16,084 nucleotides of DNA, from assembly GCA_023399355.1 (NCBI GenBank), contig JAEWQC010000224.1:1-16084 (forward strand), read 5' to 3'. Made by a program: the position numbers and the translations under genes. The notes under the pieces are model-generated. The model was not told the DNA's origin. It ran no database searches and saw only the letters and a list, made by a program, of their open reading frames with translations. Each line of letters starts with the position of its first letter. The first letter of the stretch is position 1. Below, piece by piece: positions 6,911 through 15,000 of this stretch. Source of the DNA: Bacillota bacterium (GTDB lineage Bacteria; Bacillota; Clostridia; Acetivibrionales; DTU013).

Positions 6911-8044
6911 ATGCTGGAATTTCAGTATCATTTGCCGGTCAATCTGGTGTTTGGCCGGGGGAAATCTGACGCAATCGGAAAAATGGCGGCTGCTCTTGGC
7001 AGCCGTGCTTTAATCGTCACCGGCGGCAGCAGCACAAAGCGCTCCGGATTGTTGTCCAAAACGGGGTCTCAATTGATGGATAACGGGGTGACCTATGTTG
7101 TATTTGACAAAGTTGCTCCAAATCCTCTTACAACCACAGTTTATGAAGGCGCGGCAATAGCAGCAGCAGAAAAATGCGATATGGTTATTGCCCTTGGCGG
7201 CGGCAGCAGTATCGATGCCGGAAAGGGCATCGCCTTTCAGGCAATGAACAGCGGGGACATCAATGATTATATTTTCGGCAGAAAGATCAGCAATAAAGCC
7301 CTGCCTATTCTTGCAGTGCCAACTACCTGCGGTACCGGAAGCGAGGGAAACGGATTTGCGGTCATGACAAATCCGGATACGATGGATAAAAAGTCTCTGC
7401 GCTGTAGTGCAATCGTGCCCTCCTGCTCAATTATCGACCCGCTGCTGATGATGACCATGCCAAAAGCCACGCTGGCTGCCGTTGGCTTCGATGCGTTGTG
7501 CCACAATATAGATGGCTACATATCCACCATATCCCAGCCATTGACAGAAATGCAGGCACTCGAAGGTATTCGGCTTGCCGCGAAAAGTCTTTGTCATGTA
7601 TATGCCGATCAGACGAATCTGGAAAATTGGGACCGGCTTTGCCTTGCAAGTACTCTTGGCGGCATGGTGATCAACACAGCGGGAGTTACGGCACTGCACG
7701 GGATGGAGCACCCTGCAAGCGGCCTGAAGGATATTGTGCACGGCAGGGGACTCGCCGCGCTTGCTCCTGCTGTCTATGAAGAGTCGATCGCGGGTGCGCC
7801 GGAGAAATTTTCCAACCTGTCAAGACTTTTAGGCGGCAAGGATGAAAAGGACTTCGTGTACAGAATCCGGGAATTGCTTAAGGAACTGCATTTGACGACC
7901 ACTCTGGGGGACCAGGGAATTGCAGAAACAGATGTGGATTGGATGGCGGAGAACTGCTTGAAGGTATCCGCTGCGAGCATTGCCAACCATCCCGTTTTAT
8001 TTGGACTGGAAGATATAAAAAGGATATACCGGAAAGCAATATGA
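6911..8044 (+). CDS. Iron-containing alcohol dehydrogenase
   Basis: A 377-residue group III (Fe-ADH) oxidoreductase that interconverts an aldehyde and an alcohol with NAD(P)H. Full-length fold: N-terminal 'VNLVFGRGK' (10-18), nucleotide-binding GGGSSIDAGK (96-105) and 'PTTCGTGSE' (137-145). All four expected metal ligands are present: Asp194 and His198 (GFDALCHNI), His263 (ALHGMEHP) and His277 (VHGRGLA), spaced as in characterised family members. GGAGGAG lies just before ATG 6911. In clostridia this family includes butanol, 1,3-propanediol, 4-hydroxybutyrate and 5-hydroxyvalerate dehydrogenases. Its position between an amino-acid transporter and a GabT-like transaminase suggests it reduces the aldehyde or semialdehyde made by the transaminase (inference). 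The exact substrate is not determinable here. Confidence 0.93.
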   Translation: MLEFQYHLPVNLVFGRGKSDAIGKMAAALGSRALIVTGGSSTKRSGLLSKTGSQLMDNGVTYVVFDKVAPNPLTTTVYEGAAIAAAEKCDMVIALGGGSSIDAGKGIAFQAMNSGDINDYIFGRKISNKALPILAVPTTCGTGSEGNGFAVMTNPDTMDKKSLRCSAIVPSCSIIDPLLMMTMPKATLAAVGFDALCHNIDGYISTISQPLTEMQALEGIRLAAKSLCHVYADQTNLENWDRLCLASTLGGMVINTAGVTALHGMEHPASGLKDIVHGRGLAALAPAVYEESIAGAPEKFSNLSRLLGGKDEKDFVYRIRELLKELHLTTTLGDQGIAETDVDWMAENCLKVSAASIANHPVLFGLEDIKRIYRKAI

Positions 8045-8053
8045 TACTTTTAC

Positions 8054-8092
8054 TGCAAAAACCCCTATGCAGACCCTTTTAGGGTTTTTGCA
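8054..8092 (+). other. Intercistronic hairpin between alcohol dehydrogenase and aminotransferase
   Basis: TGCAAAAACCC (8054-8064) pairs perfectly with GGGTTTTTGCA (8082-8092) across a 17-nt loop. A smaller alternative, ACCC-TTTTA-GGGT followed by TTTTT (8073-8089), looks like a weak terminator. It may lower expression of the distal aminotransferase gene or stabilise the upstream message. Confidence 0.65.
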
Positions 8093-8134
8093 TGCATATT
8101 AATATTCAGAACAATAGATAAAGGAGAACAGATT

Positions 8135-9496
8135 ATGCTTAAAGACGCTTTGCCAAAAATAAGCACGCCCCTGCCGGGCCCGAAAGCCAGGACCATCATA
8201 GAAAGAAGGGCGGAAGCGGTACCCGGCGCAATCAAATGTGTTTATCCTTGTGTAATCAGCAGAGGGGAAGGCGCAATGCTTGAAGATGTTGACGGAAATA
8301 TTTTTCTCGACTGGGTCGGAGGCGTCGGCGTGCTGAACATAGGATACAGCCATCCGGAGTTGATTGCTGCTGTAAAAACACAATCGGAGAAGTTTTTTCA
8401 TGCGATGATGAATATAGTGACTCATGAAGGCTATGTCGAGCTTGCAGAAAAAATGAATCAAATTGTCCCTGTAAAAAGCAAAAAAAGAAAGACAATGTTT
8501 ACGAATTCCGGCGCAGAAGCTGTAGAAAATGCCGTAAAAATCGCAAAATCATATACCGGGAGACCCAACATCATTGTGTTCTCCGGAGCCTTCCACGGCA
8601 GAACCCTGCTGGCGTCGACCATGACCGCCAAAAAGGCTTACTCTTCAGGTATCGGTCCATTCCCCGACGGGATATACCGTGCTGAATTTCCTTATCTGTA
8701 CCGCGGACCAAAGGGTTATACGGAAGAAGAAGCGGTTGACTACTATGTTGAAAAACTCCGGAAGGTATTTGAAGATGCTTCTCCTGCGGAATATGTTGCT
8801 GCAATCGTTGTTGAGCCCGTGCAGGGCGAAGGGGGATTCCTTCCCGCTCCTTTGGAATGGGTTAAGGCCGTAAGGAAAATCTGTGACGCGAACGGGATAT
8901 TATTGGTTGCCGATGAGGTTCAGACGGGCTTTGCACGATCGGGGCGGATGTTTGTTTCAAACTACTGGGAGGAGGCGGGCTGCGCACCTGATATAATAGC
9001 ATCTGCGAAATCCATAGCGGGTGGAATTCCACTAAGTGCCATTACAGCCGGATCAGGGATTTTCGATGGAGTAAAAAGCGGTATCATAGGCGGAACTTTC
9101 GGCGGTAATGCGCTTGCTTGTGCTTCGGCATTAAAAGTGATTGAGATTATAGAGCGTGAGAATCTATGTGCACGTTCCATGGAGATCGCGAAAAAGTGTA
9201 AAGACGAATTTAACTTATGGAAAGAAAAATATGAGGAAATCGGTGATGTGCGGGGGATCGGTTGTATGATGGGCATTGAGTTCGTTACTGACAAAAACAG
9301 TAAAGATCCTAATGCACAACTGGTTTCCGATATTGTCTCTTTTTCGGCACAATGTGGTCTGATTGTGGAAAGTGCGGGTACTTATTCCAATGTTATCCGG
9401 TTTTTATGCCCGCTGGTGGTCACCGATGCGCAGCTGGACTGCGGCTTGAAGATCCTGCAGTCAGCTATTGAGTCCTGCAGATCAAAGATGAAATAA
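8135..9496 (+). CDS. Class III PLP-dependent aminotransferase, GabT-like (4-aminobutyrate/omega-amino acid type)
   Basis: A 453-residue fold-type I aminotransferase. Key features: 'DWVGGVGVLNIGYSHPE' (59-75), phosphate-binding SGAEA (125-129), FHGRT (153-157), the PLP-pyridine Asp260 in VADEVQTGFARSG, and the Schiff-base Lys292 in 'SAKSIAGGIPLSAI'. The run around FHGRTLLASTMTAK and GPFPDGIYRAEFPYLYR matches 4-aminobutyrate aminotransferases more closely than acetylornithine or diaminobutyrate enzymes. The likely reaction is transfer of a terminal amino group to 2-oxoglutarate or another keto acid, giving a semialdehyde. AAGGAGA lies 7 nt before ATG 8135. It is the last gene of the operon. No semialdehyde dehydrogenase accompanies it; a reductive Fe-ADH lies directly upstream instead. 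GABA, 5-aminovalerate and related omega-amino acids are all possible substrates. Confidence 0.9.
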   Translation: MLKDALPKISTPLPGPKARTIIERRAEAVPGAIKCVYPCVISRGEGAMLEDVDGNIFLDWVGGVGVLNIGYSHPELIAAVKTQSEKFFHAMMNIVTHEGYVELAEKMNQIVPVKSKKRKTMFTNSGAEAVENAVKIAKSYTGRPNIIVFSGAFHGRTLLASTMTAKKAYSSGIGPFPDGIYRAEFPYLYRGPKGYTEEEAVDYYVEKLRKVFEDASPAEYVAAIVVEPVQGEGGFLPAPLEWVKAVRKICDANGILLVADEVQTGFARSGRMFVSNYWEEAGCAPDIIASAKSIAGGIPLSAITAGSGIFDGVKSGIIGGTFGGNALACASALKVIEIIERENLCARSMEIAKKCKDEFNLWKEKYEEIGDVRGIGCMMGIEFVTDKNSKDPNAQLVSDIVSFSAQCGLIVESAGTYSNVIRFLCPLVVTDAQLDCGLKILQSAIESCRSKMK

Positions 9497-9598
9497 GGGA
9501 ATATCATTTCGTTCAAAGAATCATTTACAAGGTTGCCGGAAATTTGTAGAAACATCCGGAAGCGATGTCATGGAATAATGCCAATGAATAGCAGGTAC

Positions 9599-9629
9599 TA
9601 AGGGAAGTCCCGTCAATGGACTTCCCTTA
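9599..9629. terminator. Bidirectional terminator-type hairpin between convergent genes
   Basis: TAAGGGAAGTCC (9599-9610) pairs over 12 bp with GGACTTCCCTTA (9618-9629) around a 7-nt loop. It sits between the 3' ends of the aminotransferase (+) and the LysR gene (-). The T-tract is poor on both sides. The rest of 9497-9633 shows nothing coding. Confidence 0.75.
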
Positions 9630-9633
9630 TTGC

Positions 9634-10512
9634 TTAAATCTCTTTCCGGCACACAATACGTGTTGCATATTGTATAAACTTTTTAGAAGCCGGTGAAACA
9701 TCCTTTAATGATTTTATTCCAATACCTAAAGAACGGAAGGAGTATGGCTCAAGGGGGAGAACAGTAATCCGGCTGATCATCTCCTGTACGATCAGGTTGG
9801 GCAGGATACTGATTCCCAGATGATTGGCTACCATTGAAATGATCGCATGGTCATCCGTTGAAGAAAAACGGACGCACGGCATGACATTAGCCTTTGTCAG
9901 AGCGAGGTGAATGTCGTGGTCGATCCCCATGGCAGAGATGATAAATGGCTGGTCGTGAAAAGCAGAAATCGGATAGTTTCTGCTGTCCGTAACAGGGAAG
10001 TCTTTTGGCAGTATGGCCATAAGCGGATCATCCTGCAGGTGTATCCAGTCAAAGGTCTGTGTATCTCTCCGGCTGCAGAAGCCAAAATCCACATTGCTGT
10101 TTTCTATCCACAACTCGATCTCTTCTATGCCGCCTTCTTTCATATGGATATCGATGCCCGGAAAATCCTTGCGGAACGCAAAAATGATTTTAGGCAGCCA
10201 GTTGATGGAAATGCTGGAATACGTCCCAATGGTAATGGAACCTGTGTCCAGACCGTTCAAGGCGCCGATGGTCTGTTCCAGCCGGGAATTATCCGATAAG
10301 AGCTGTCTGATTAGGGGTATGAGCCTTTTGCCGTTATTTGTAAGCAATACTCCGCGTCTTGTCCGTACAAACAGCGGAAAGCCTGTTTCTGCTTCCAGGC
10401 CCTTTATGATGTGACTGACGCCGGACTGCGTATATCCAAGACTCTCGGCGCTTGCTGTGAAATTTCCCGTCTCGGCTACATTGACAAAAAGTTCATACTT
10501 TCTCAGGTCCAT
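9634..10512 (-). CDS. LysR-family transcriptional regulator
   Basis: A 292-residue LysR regulator. Residues 1-60 form the winged HTH (DLRKYELFVNVAETGNFTASAESLGYTQS..., then FVRTRRGVLLTNNGK), followed by the linker helix and a periplasmic-binding-like effector domain from about 88 with 'GSITIGTYSSISINWLPKII'. The start is ATG 10512 because AAGGAG (10522-10527, minus strand) lies 9 nt upstream. An in-frame ATG at 10545 would add 11 residues but has no ribosome binding site. It is divergent from the proline-racemase-family gene, the classical layout for a LysR regulator and its target, and probably also represses itself (inference). Confidence 0.93.
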   Translation of the reverse strand: MDLRKYELFVNVAETGNFTASAESLGYTQSGVSHIIKGLEAETGFPLFVRTRRGVLLTNNGKRLIPLIRQLLSDNSRLEQTIGALNGLDTGSITIGTYSSISINWLPKIIFAFRKDFPGIDIHMKEGGIEEIELWIENSNVDFGFCSRRDTQTFDWIHLQDDPLMAILPKDFPVTDSRNYPISAFHDQPFIISAMGIDHDIHLALTKANVMPCVRFSSTDDHAIISMVANHLGISILPNLIVQEMISRITVLPLEPYSFRSLGIGIKSLKDVSPASKKFIQYATRIVCRKEI

Positions 10513-10518
10513 ACAGTT

Positions 10519-10527
10519 CTTCTCCTT
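10519..10527 (-). promoter_or_regulatory. Ribosome binding site that fixes the LysR start
   Basis: AAGGAGAAG on the minus strand precedes ATG 10512 and lies inside the longer frame from 10545. This places initiation at MDLRKYELF, the usual LysR N-terminus. Confidence 0.75.
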
Positions 10528-10577
10528 CAGGGAATGATTCTCCATGACATTAGTAAATGTAATGACTCATGCCTCAA

Positions 10578-10614
10578 ATTGTAATTTTACTATTGCAACT
10601 GGTTGGATTATAAT
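10578..10614 (+). promoter_or_regulatory. Divergent promoter region with inverted repeat (racemase promoter / LysR operator candidate)
   Basis: TTTACT (10586-10591) and TATAAT (10609-10614) with a 17-nt spacer form a plausible promoter for the racemase gene. Overlapping the -35 is an inverted repeat, TTGTAAT...ATTGCAA (about 10579-10598, 6 of 7 positions paired), which could be the LysR site. The promoter is seen in sequence; the operator role is inferred. Confidence 0.5.
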
Positions 10615-10676
10615 TCTTATTAACAAAAATATCAAGTTGGAAAATGAAAAAATAAATCATAGAAGCGGTTAAAAAA

Positions 10677-11699
10677 ATGGAATTAGCGCCGAAATTCAAA
10701 ACAACTGAAAAAATGTTTCTCGCAGTAGATACCCATACGATGGGAGAGCCGACAAGGATCATATTGCAGGGATTTCCCGAATTGCAAGGCGAATCCATGA
10801 TGGAACGTAAAAAATTTCTTGAAAAAAATTATGATCATTACCGGACAGCACTGATGCTTGAGCCGAGAGGACACAGGGGGATGTTCGGAGCACTGGTTAC
10901 AGAGCCGATAAGTAAGGAAGCCGATCTGGGTGTCATATTTATGGATAGTTCGGGTTACCTGAACATGTGCGGACACGGCAGCATCGGAACAGCGACTGTG
11001 GCTATTGAAGCCGGCCTGGTCGAAGTAAAGGAGCCTTATACTTATGTTGTACTGGAAGCGCCGGCAGGGATCATTCGAACTAAAATCAAAGTAGAAAACG
11101 GAAGAGCTGTTGAGGTAAGTATTTTAAATGTTCCGGCTTTTGTATATATGGATGGGTTGGAAGTCAATGTCCCCGGTTATGGAAATATCTCCTTTGACAT
11201 TTCATTCGGTGGCAGCTTCTTTGCACTTGTAGATTCGGAAAAACTCGGTGTTGCCATTGAACGCGGAAATTTAGCCGTTCTGACGGATTTGGGCATGAAG
11301 ATTCTGAAGAGTATCAATAAATCTTTTAAAGTAAAGCATCCGTATCTGGATATTACCTCGGTGGATCTGGTGGAATTTTATGGCAAGGCGGATAACCCGG
11401 ATGCACATTTGAAAAATGTGGTTGTTTTTGGTGACGCACAGGCAGACCGTTCTCCCTGTGGAACCGGGACCAGTGCCAAGCTGGCGTATCTTTATAAAAA
11501 CAGTAAAATCAGCCTTGGAGAAGAGTTCGTATATGAAAGCATCACAGGCTCCATGTTCAGGGGGATCGTGACGAAAGAAACAGAAGTGGACGGGAGAAAA
11601 GCCATAATTCCTCAAATTACCGGGAGTGCCTATGTCACAGGGCTGAACCAACTCATGCTGAGCAGTCATGATCCTCAAAGATATGGATTTCTCATATGA
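10677..11699 (+). CDS. Proline racemase / 4-hydroxyproline 2-epimerase family enzyme
   Basis: A 340-residue cofactor-independent racemase or epimerase. Both catalytic cysteines are present: Cys98 in NMCGHGSIG and Cys261 in DRSPCGTGTSAKLA. The two-Cys dyad argues for racemase or epimerase activity and against the related trans-3-hydroxyproline dehydratases, in which one Cys is replaced. 'VDTHTMGEPTRI' (17-28) and 'EPRGHRGMFGALVTEP' (62-77) are further family marks. The ATG at 10677 has only a weak purine-rich stretch (AGAAGCGG, 10661-10668) as ribosome binding site; Met13 has none. The substrate may be proline or hydroxyproline. D-proline formation would feed D-proline reductase in Stickland fermentation, but no prd genes are in the window. 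It is probably controlled by the divergent LysR gene. Confidence 0.92.
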   Translation: MELAPKFKTTEKMFLAVDTHTMGEPTRIILQGFPELQGESMMERKKFLEKNYDHYRTALMLEPRGHRGMFGALVTEPISKEADLGVIFMDSSGYLNMCGHGSIGTATVAIEAGLVEVKEPYTYVVLEAPAGIIRTKIKVENGRAVEVSILNVPAFVYMDGLEVNVPGYGNISFDISFGGSFFALVDSEKLGVAIERGNLAVLTDLGMKILKSINKSFKVKHPYLDITSVDLVEFYGKADNPDAHLKNVVVFGDAQADRSPCGTGTSAKLAYLYKNSKISLGEEFVYESITGSMFRGIVTKETEVDGRKAIIPQITGSAYVTGLNQLMLSSHDPQRYGFLI

Positions 11700-11749
11700 G
11701 GTTTGCAGGGCTCAAAATGTATAAACTTTGTCATTCATAGAAAACTATA

Positions 11750-11762
11750 TTCATTGAATGAA
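11750..11762. repeat. 13-bp palindrome upstream of the small DUF3787-like gene
   Basis: TTCATTGAATGAA is symmetrical around the central G and ends 22 nt before ATG 11785. It could be an operator or simply chance in AT-rich DNA. Confidence 0.4.
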
Positions 11763-11784
11763 GTAGTTGAAAAGGAGAATGACA

Positions 11785-11949
11785 ATGCCAAATACAAAAA
11801 AAGACTATAATCTGGGTCAACCTGTAGAAAAACATGATACGGCGGCATGGGCGAATATTGACAAAATAAAATCCCATTCGAAGGTTACCATACCATCCGA
11901 ATCTCAGGTCTCTAACGCCAAAATACATGTGGATGAAAATGAAAAATAG
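11785..11949 (+). CDS. Small DUF3787-like protein (HDTAAW motif; clostridial, possibly spore-associated)
   Basis: A 54-residue hydrophilic protein. HDTAAW (17-22), then 'IPSE' (36-39), 'NAKIHVDENEK' at the C-terminus and no membrane segment match my recollection of the DUF3787 family, which has a conserved TAAW motif and invariant Ser and Pro. The family is found in Clostridia, and at least one member is annotated as a spore surface protein. The start is ATG 11785, with AAAGGAG (11771-11777) 7 nt upstream; an in-frame ATG at 11767 would add six residues but lacks a ribosome binding site. It follows the racemase gene by 85 bp on the same strand, but a TTCATTGAATGAA palindrome (11750-11762) lies between them, so it may be expressed separately. 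The biochemical function is unknown. Confidence 0.75.
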   Translation: MPNTKKDYNLGQPVEKHDTAAWANIDKIKSHSKVTIPSESQVSNAKIHVDENEK

Positions 11950-11972
11950 CGGGGCGAATGATGTCTCCCGCC

Positions 11973-11989
11973 CAAGCGTCCAACGCTTG
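11973..11989. terminator. Short GC-rich hairpin after the small gene
   Basis: CAAGCGT (11973-11979) pairs with ACGCTTG (11983-11989) around CCA. It follows the stop at 11949 and is not followed by a T-tract. Just before it, GGGCG (11952-11956) can pair with CGCCC (11969-11973), as an alternative fold because the last base is shared. It probably acts as a 3' end for the plus-strand message. Confidence 0.5.
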
Positions 11990-11990
11990 T

Positions 11991-12063
11991 AAATTAAAGG
12001 AGGGACGGTTCCTGGCCTGGATCCTAATAAATTCAAGTCAAGAACCGTCCCTTCCTTTAATTT
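11991..12063. repeat. Long inverted repeat with GGGACGGTTC/GAACCGTCCC arms (REP/MITE-like element)
   Basis: The left arm (11991-12011) and right arm (12042-12063) are complementary over 21 bp with a single extra base in the right arm. They enclose a 30-nt loop. The outer parts are A+T-rich (AAATTAAAGGA) and the inner parts are GGGACGGTTC / GAACCGTCCC. A further partial copy, CCGTCCCTT, occurs at 12067-12075, and CCCTT-gcttg-AAGGG (12071-12085) can form a small hairpin next to the nifJ stop. The element could serve as terminator for both flanking genes, but its size and GGGACGG core look like a dispersed palindromic repeat. Confidence 0.75.
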
Positions 12064-12088
12064 CAGCCGTCCCTTGCTTGAAGGGGAA

Positions 12089-15000
12089 TTACTGATAGTT
12101 CTGTTCAGCCATGCGCTTATAGCTCATATACCTCTCATGTGCGTGCTTTTCTGCAGCATCGAAGAGTTGACCTGCCTGCTCGGGGAATACATTCATCAGC
12201 TGTGTATACCTGACCTCTCCCTGCAGGAATTCCTTGAAAGGAGTTGTTGGTGCTTTTGATTCCAGCAGGAATGGATTCTTCCCTGACTCAGCGAGCTCGG
12301 GGTTGTAGCGGTAGAGATGCCAGTAGCCGGAATCAACAGCTTTTTTTTCTTCCGCAATGCTTGTGCCCATACCGGACCTGATACCGTGTGATATGCATGG
12401 TGCATAAGCGATGACAAGGGAAGGTCCCTTGTAGTTTTCGGCTTCCTTCAGTGCTTTAATGGTTTGGTTCATATTTGCGCCCATTGCAATCTGTGCTACA
12501 TACACATACCCATAGCTCATGGCCATCATACCGAGATCCTTCTTCCGGATCCTTTTACCTGCGGCGGCAAATTTGGCAACTGCTGCAGTAGGGGTTGCTT
12601 TTGATGATTGCCCACCTGTGTTCGAATAGATTTCCGTATCCATGACGAACAGATTGACATCATCTCCTGACGCAAGGACATGATCGACTCCGCCATAGCC
12701 TATATCATAGGCCCATCCATCTCCGCCCACAATCCACACAGATTTTTTGATCAGGAAATCCCTTTTATCGAAAATCTCCTGTAAGAACTTATTGTTGCTA
12801 CGGTCCATAGAGGTCAGTGCTTGAATGACCTCGGCGGAGGAGCCCTTGGAGGCTTCACCGTCCTCTTTTGTGTCGAGCCATTTTCGGAAAGCCTGACCGA
12901 CTGCTTCCGGGATACCCTGCTCTATGCACTGTTTCATGAGTTTTACAAGATTCTCACGGATCTGATGCACGCCAAGGTACATTCCATAACCGAACTCTGC
13001 ATTGTCTTCAAAAAGGGAATTCGCCCAGGCCGGGCCTTTTCCCTCCGCATTTTTGGTATATGCGATGGAGGGGGCACTCGCGCTCCAAATAGAGGAGCAG
13101 CCTGTGGCATTTGCGATCATCATTCTGTCACCGAACAGTTGTGTAATCAGCCTGACATAAGGGGTTTCTCCGCAACCTGGGCAGGCACCGTTATATTCAA
13201 GCAAGGCAGGAACGAATTGGCTGCCTTTTAATGTAAATTTATCCATAAGATTGTCCTTGGTTGACAGTTTGATGGAGAAATCCCAGTTGGTGCGTTGTGC
13301 ATCCTCCTCCTCGTCGGCAGGTTTCATCACAAGCGCTTTTTTCTCGGTCGGACACACATCTGCGCAGTTTCCGCAGCCGGTGCAGTCCAAAGGAGCGACC
13401 TGTACCCGGAAACGGTACCTTTCCAGTCCTTTACCGGCAGCTTTAAGCGTTGTATAACTTGCAGGTGCTTTTCCAGCTTCGCTGTCGTCCAAAAGGAAGA
13501 GCCGTATCGTAGCGTGAGGACAGACATAGGAGCATCTTCCGCACTGTATGCAGTTATCTGGCTGCCACTCGGGGAGCATGACTGCTATGCCGCGCTTTTC
13601 ATATGCTGTGGTACCCAGAGGAAATGTGCCGTCTTCTATACCTTCAAACGTGCTGACAGGCAATTCATCTCCTTCCAGCCGCGCTATCGGACGTTGTACC
13701 CTGTGTATGAATTCAGGAATGACTTCCAGGCTTTTCTCCTCGGGAACTGCAGTGGACCAGGCCGAAGGAACGGTTATCTTCTGCAGGGCGCTCAGGGAAC
13801 TGTCGACAGCCTGATTATTCATGTTGACGATTTTCTGACCCTTTTTCCCATATGTTTTTTCAATGGACTTTTTCAGATAATTGATGGCATCCTCGACGGG
13901 AATTACGTTGGCAAGCTTGAAAAAGACCGTCTGCATGATCATGTTGATCCTATTTCCAAGCCCTATATCACCGGCGATTTTTATCGCATCAATTGTATAA
14001 AAGTCTATGCTGTTCTGTGCGATATATTTTTTCATGGCTGCAGGAAGATTGGCCTCCAGACCATCCATCTCCCATGGACAGTTCAATACGAATACGCCTT
14101 TGGCCTTCAGCCCCTTTAAAATATCGTAGTTATGCAGGAAGGCCTTATTGTGGCAGGCTATATAATTTGCATCATATACCAGATAAGGACTCCTGATCGG
14201 CTGCTGTCCGAATCTCAGATGGGAGACGGTAGTTCCGCCGGATTTCTTGCTGTCATAGGAGAAATAACCTTGAACGTATAGATTGGTGTTATCACCGATG
14301 ATTTTAATTGCCGATTTGTTTGCACCGACCGTGCCATCCGAACCCAGGCCCCAGAACTTGCAGCTGATGGTACCTGCAGGTGTTGTTTCAATGTTTCCGC
14401 TCTCGGGAAGCGATGTGCCGGTAATGTCGTCAACAATACCAATGGTGAAATGATCTTTTGGGGTATCGCTCTTAAGATTGTTAAAAACAGAGACGATCTG
14501 TGACGGTCTGGTATCTTTCGATCCCAGGCCGTATCTTCCGCCTATAATCAACGGCTTTTGGACATCTAACCCGTAAAATGCCTTGCAGACATCAAGATAA
14601 AGAGGTTCACCGGGTGCACCGGGCTCTTTTGTCCGGTCCAGCACTGCAATTTTCCGGACAGTCTTTGGAATTGCATTGAGCAGATGTTTCCCGGAGAACG
14701 GCCTGTACAGCCTTACCCGGAGTGTGCCTGTTTTTTGGCCTCCTTCATTGAGATAGTCGATAGTTTCATTGATGGTATCACAAACGGAACCCATGGCAAT
14801 GATGACCAACTCGGCATCCTGTGCGCCATAATAATCGAACAGGCTGTAACTTCGGCCTGTAAGGTTTTTTATATCATCCATGCAACTTTGGACGATAGCC
14901 GGCGCAGCATCATAGAATCTGTTGGAGGCCTCCCTTCCCTGGAAATAGATATCGGGGTTCTGGGCGGTACCTCTCGCGACAGGGCGTTCAGGGTTGAGCG

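Noticed and set aside
8099..8461. Minus-strand frame overlapping the start of the aminotransferase
   Set aside because: Antisense to conserved GabT-like sequence, no ribosome binding site, and no recognisable motif.
13295..14119. A 274-codon open frame on the plus strand inside nifJ
   Set aside because: It is antisense to a strongly supported PFOR with intact cluster motifs, has no ribosome binding site or recognisable domain, and has the Cys/Arg-rich composition of a shadow frame.
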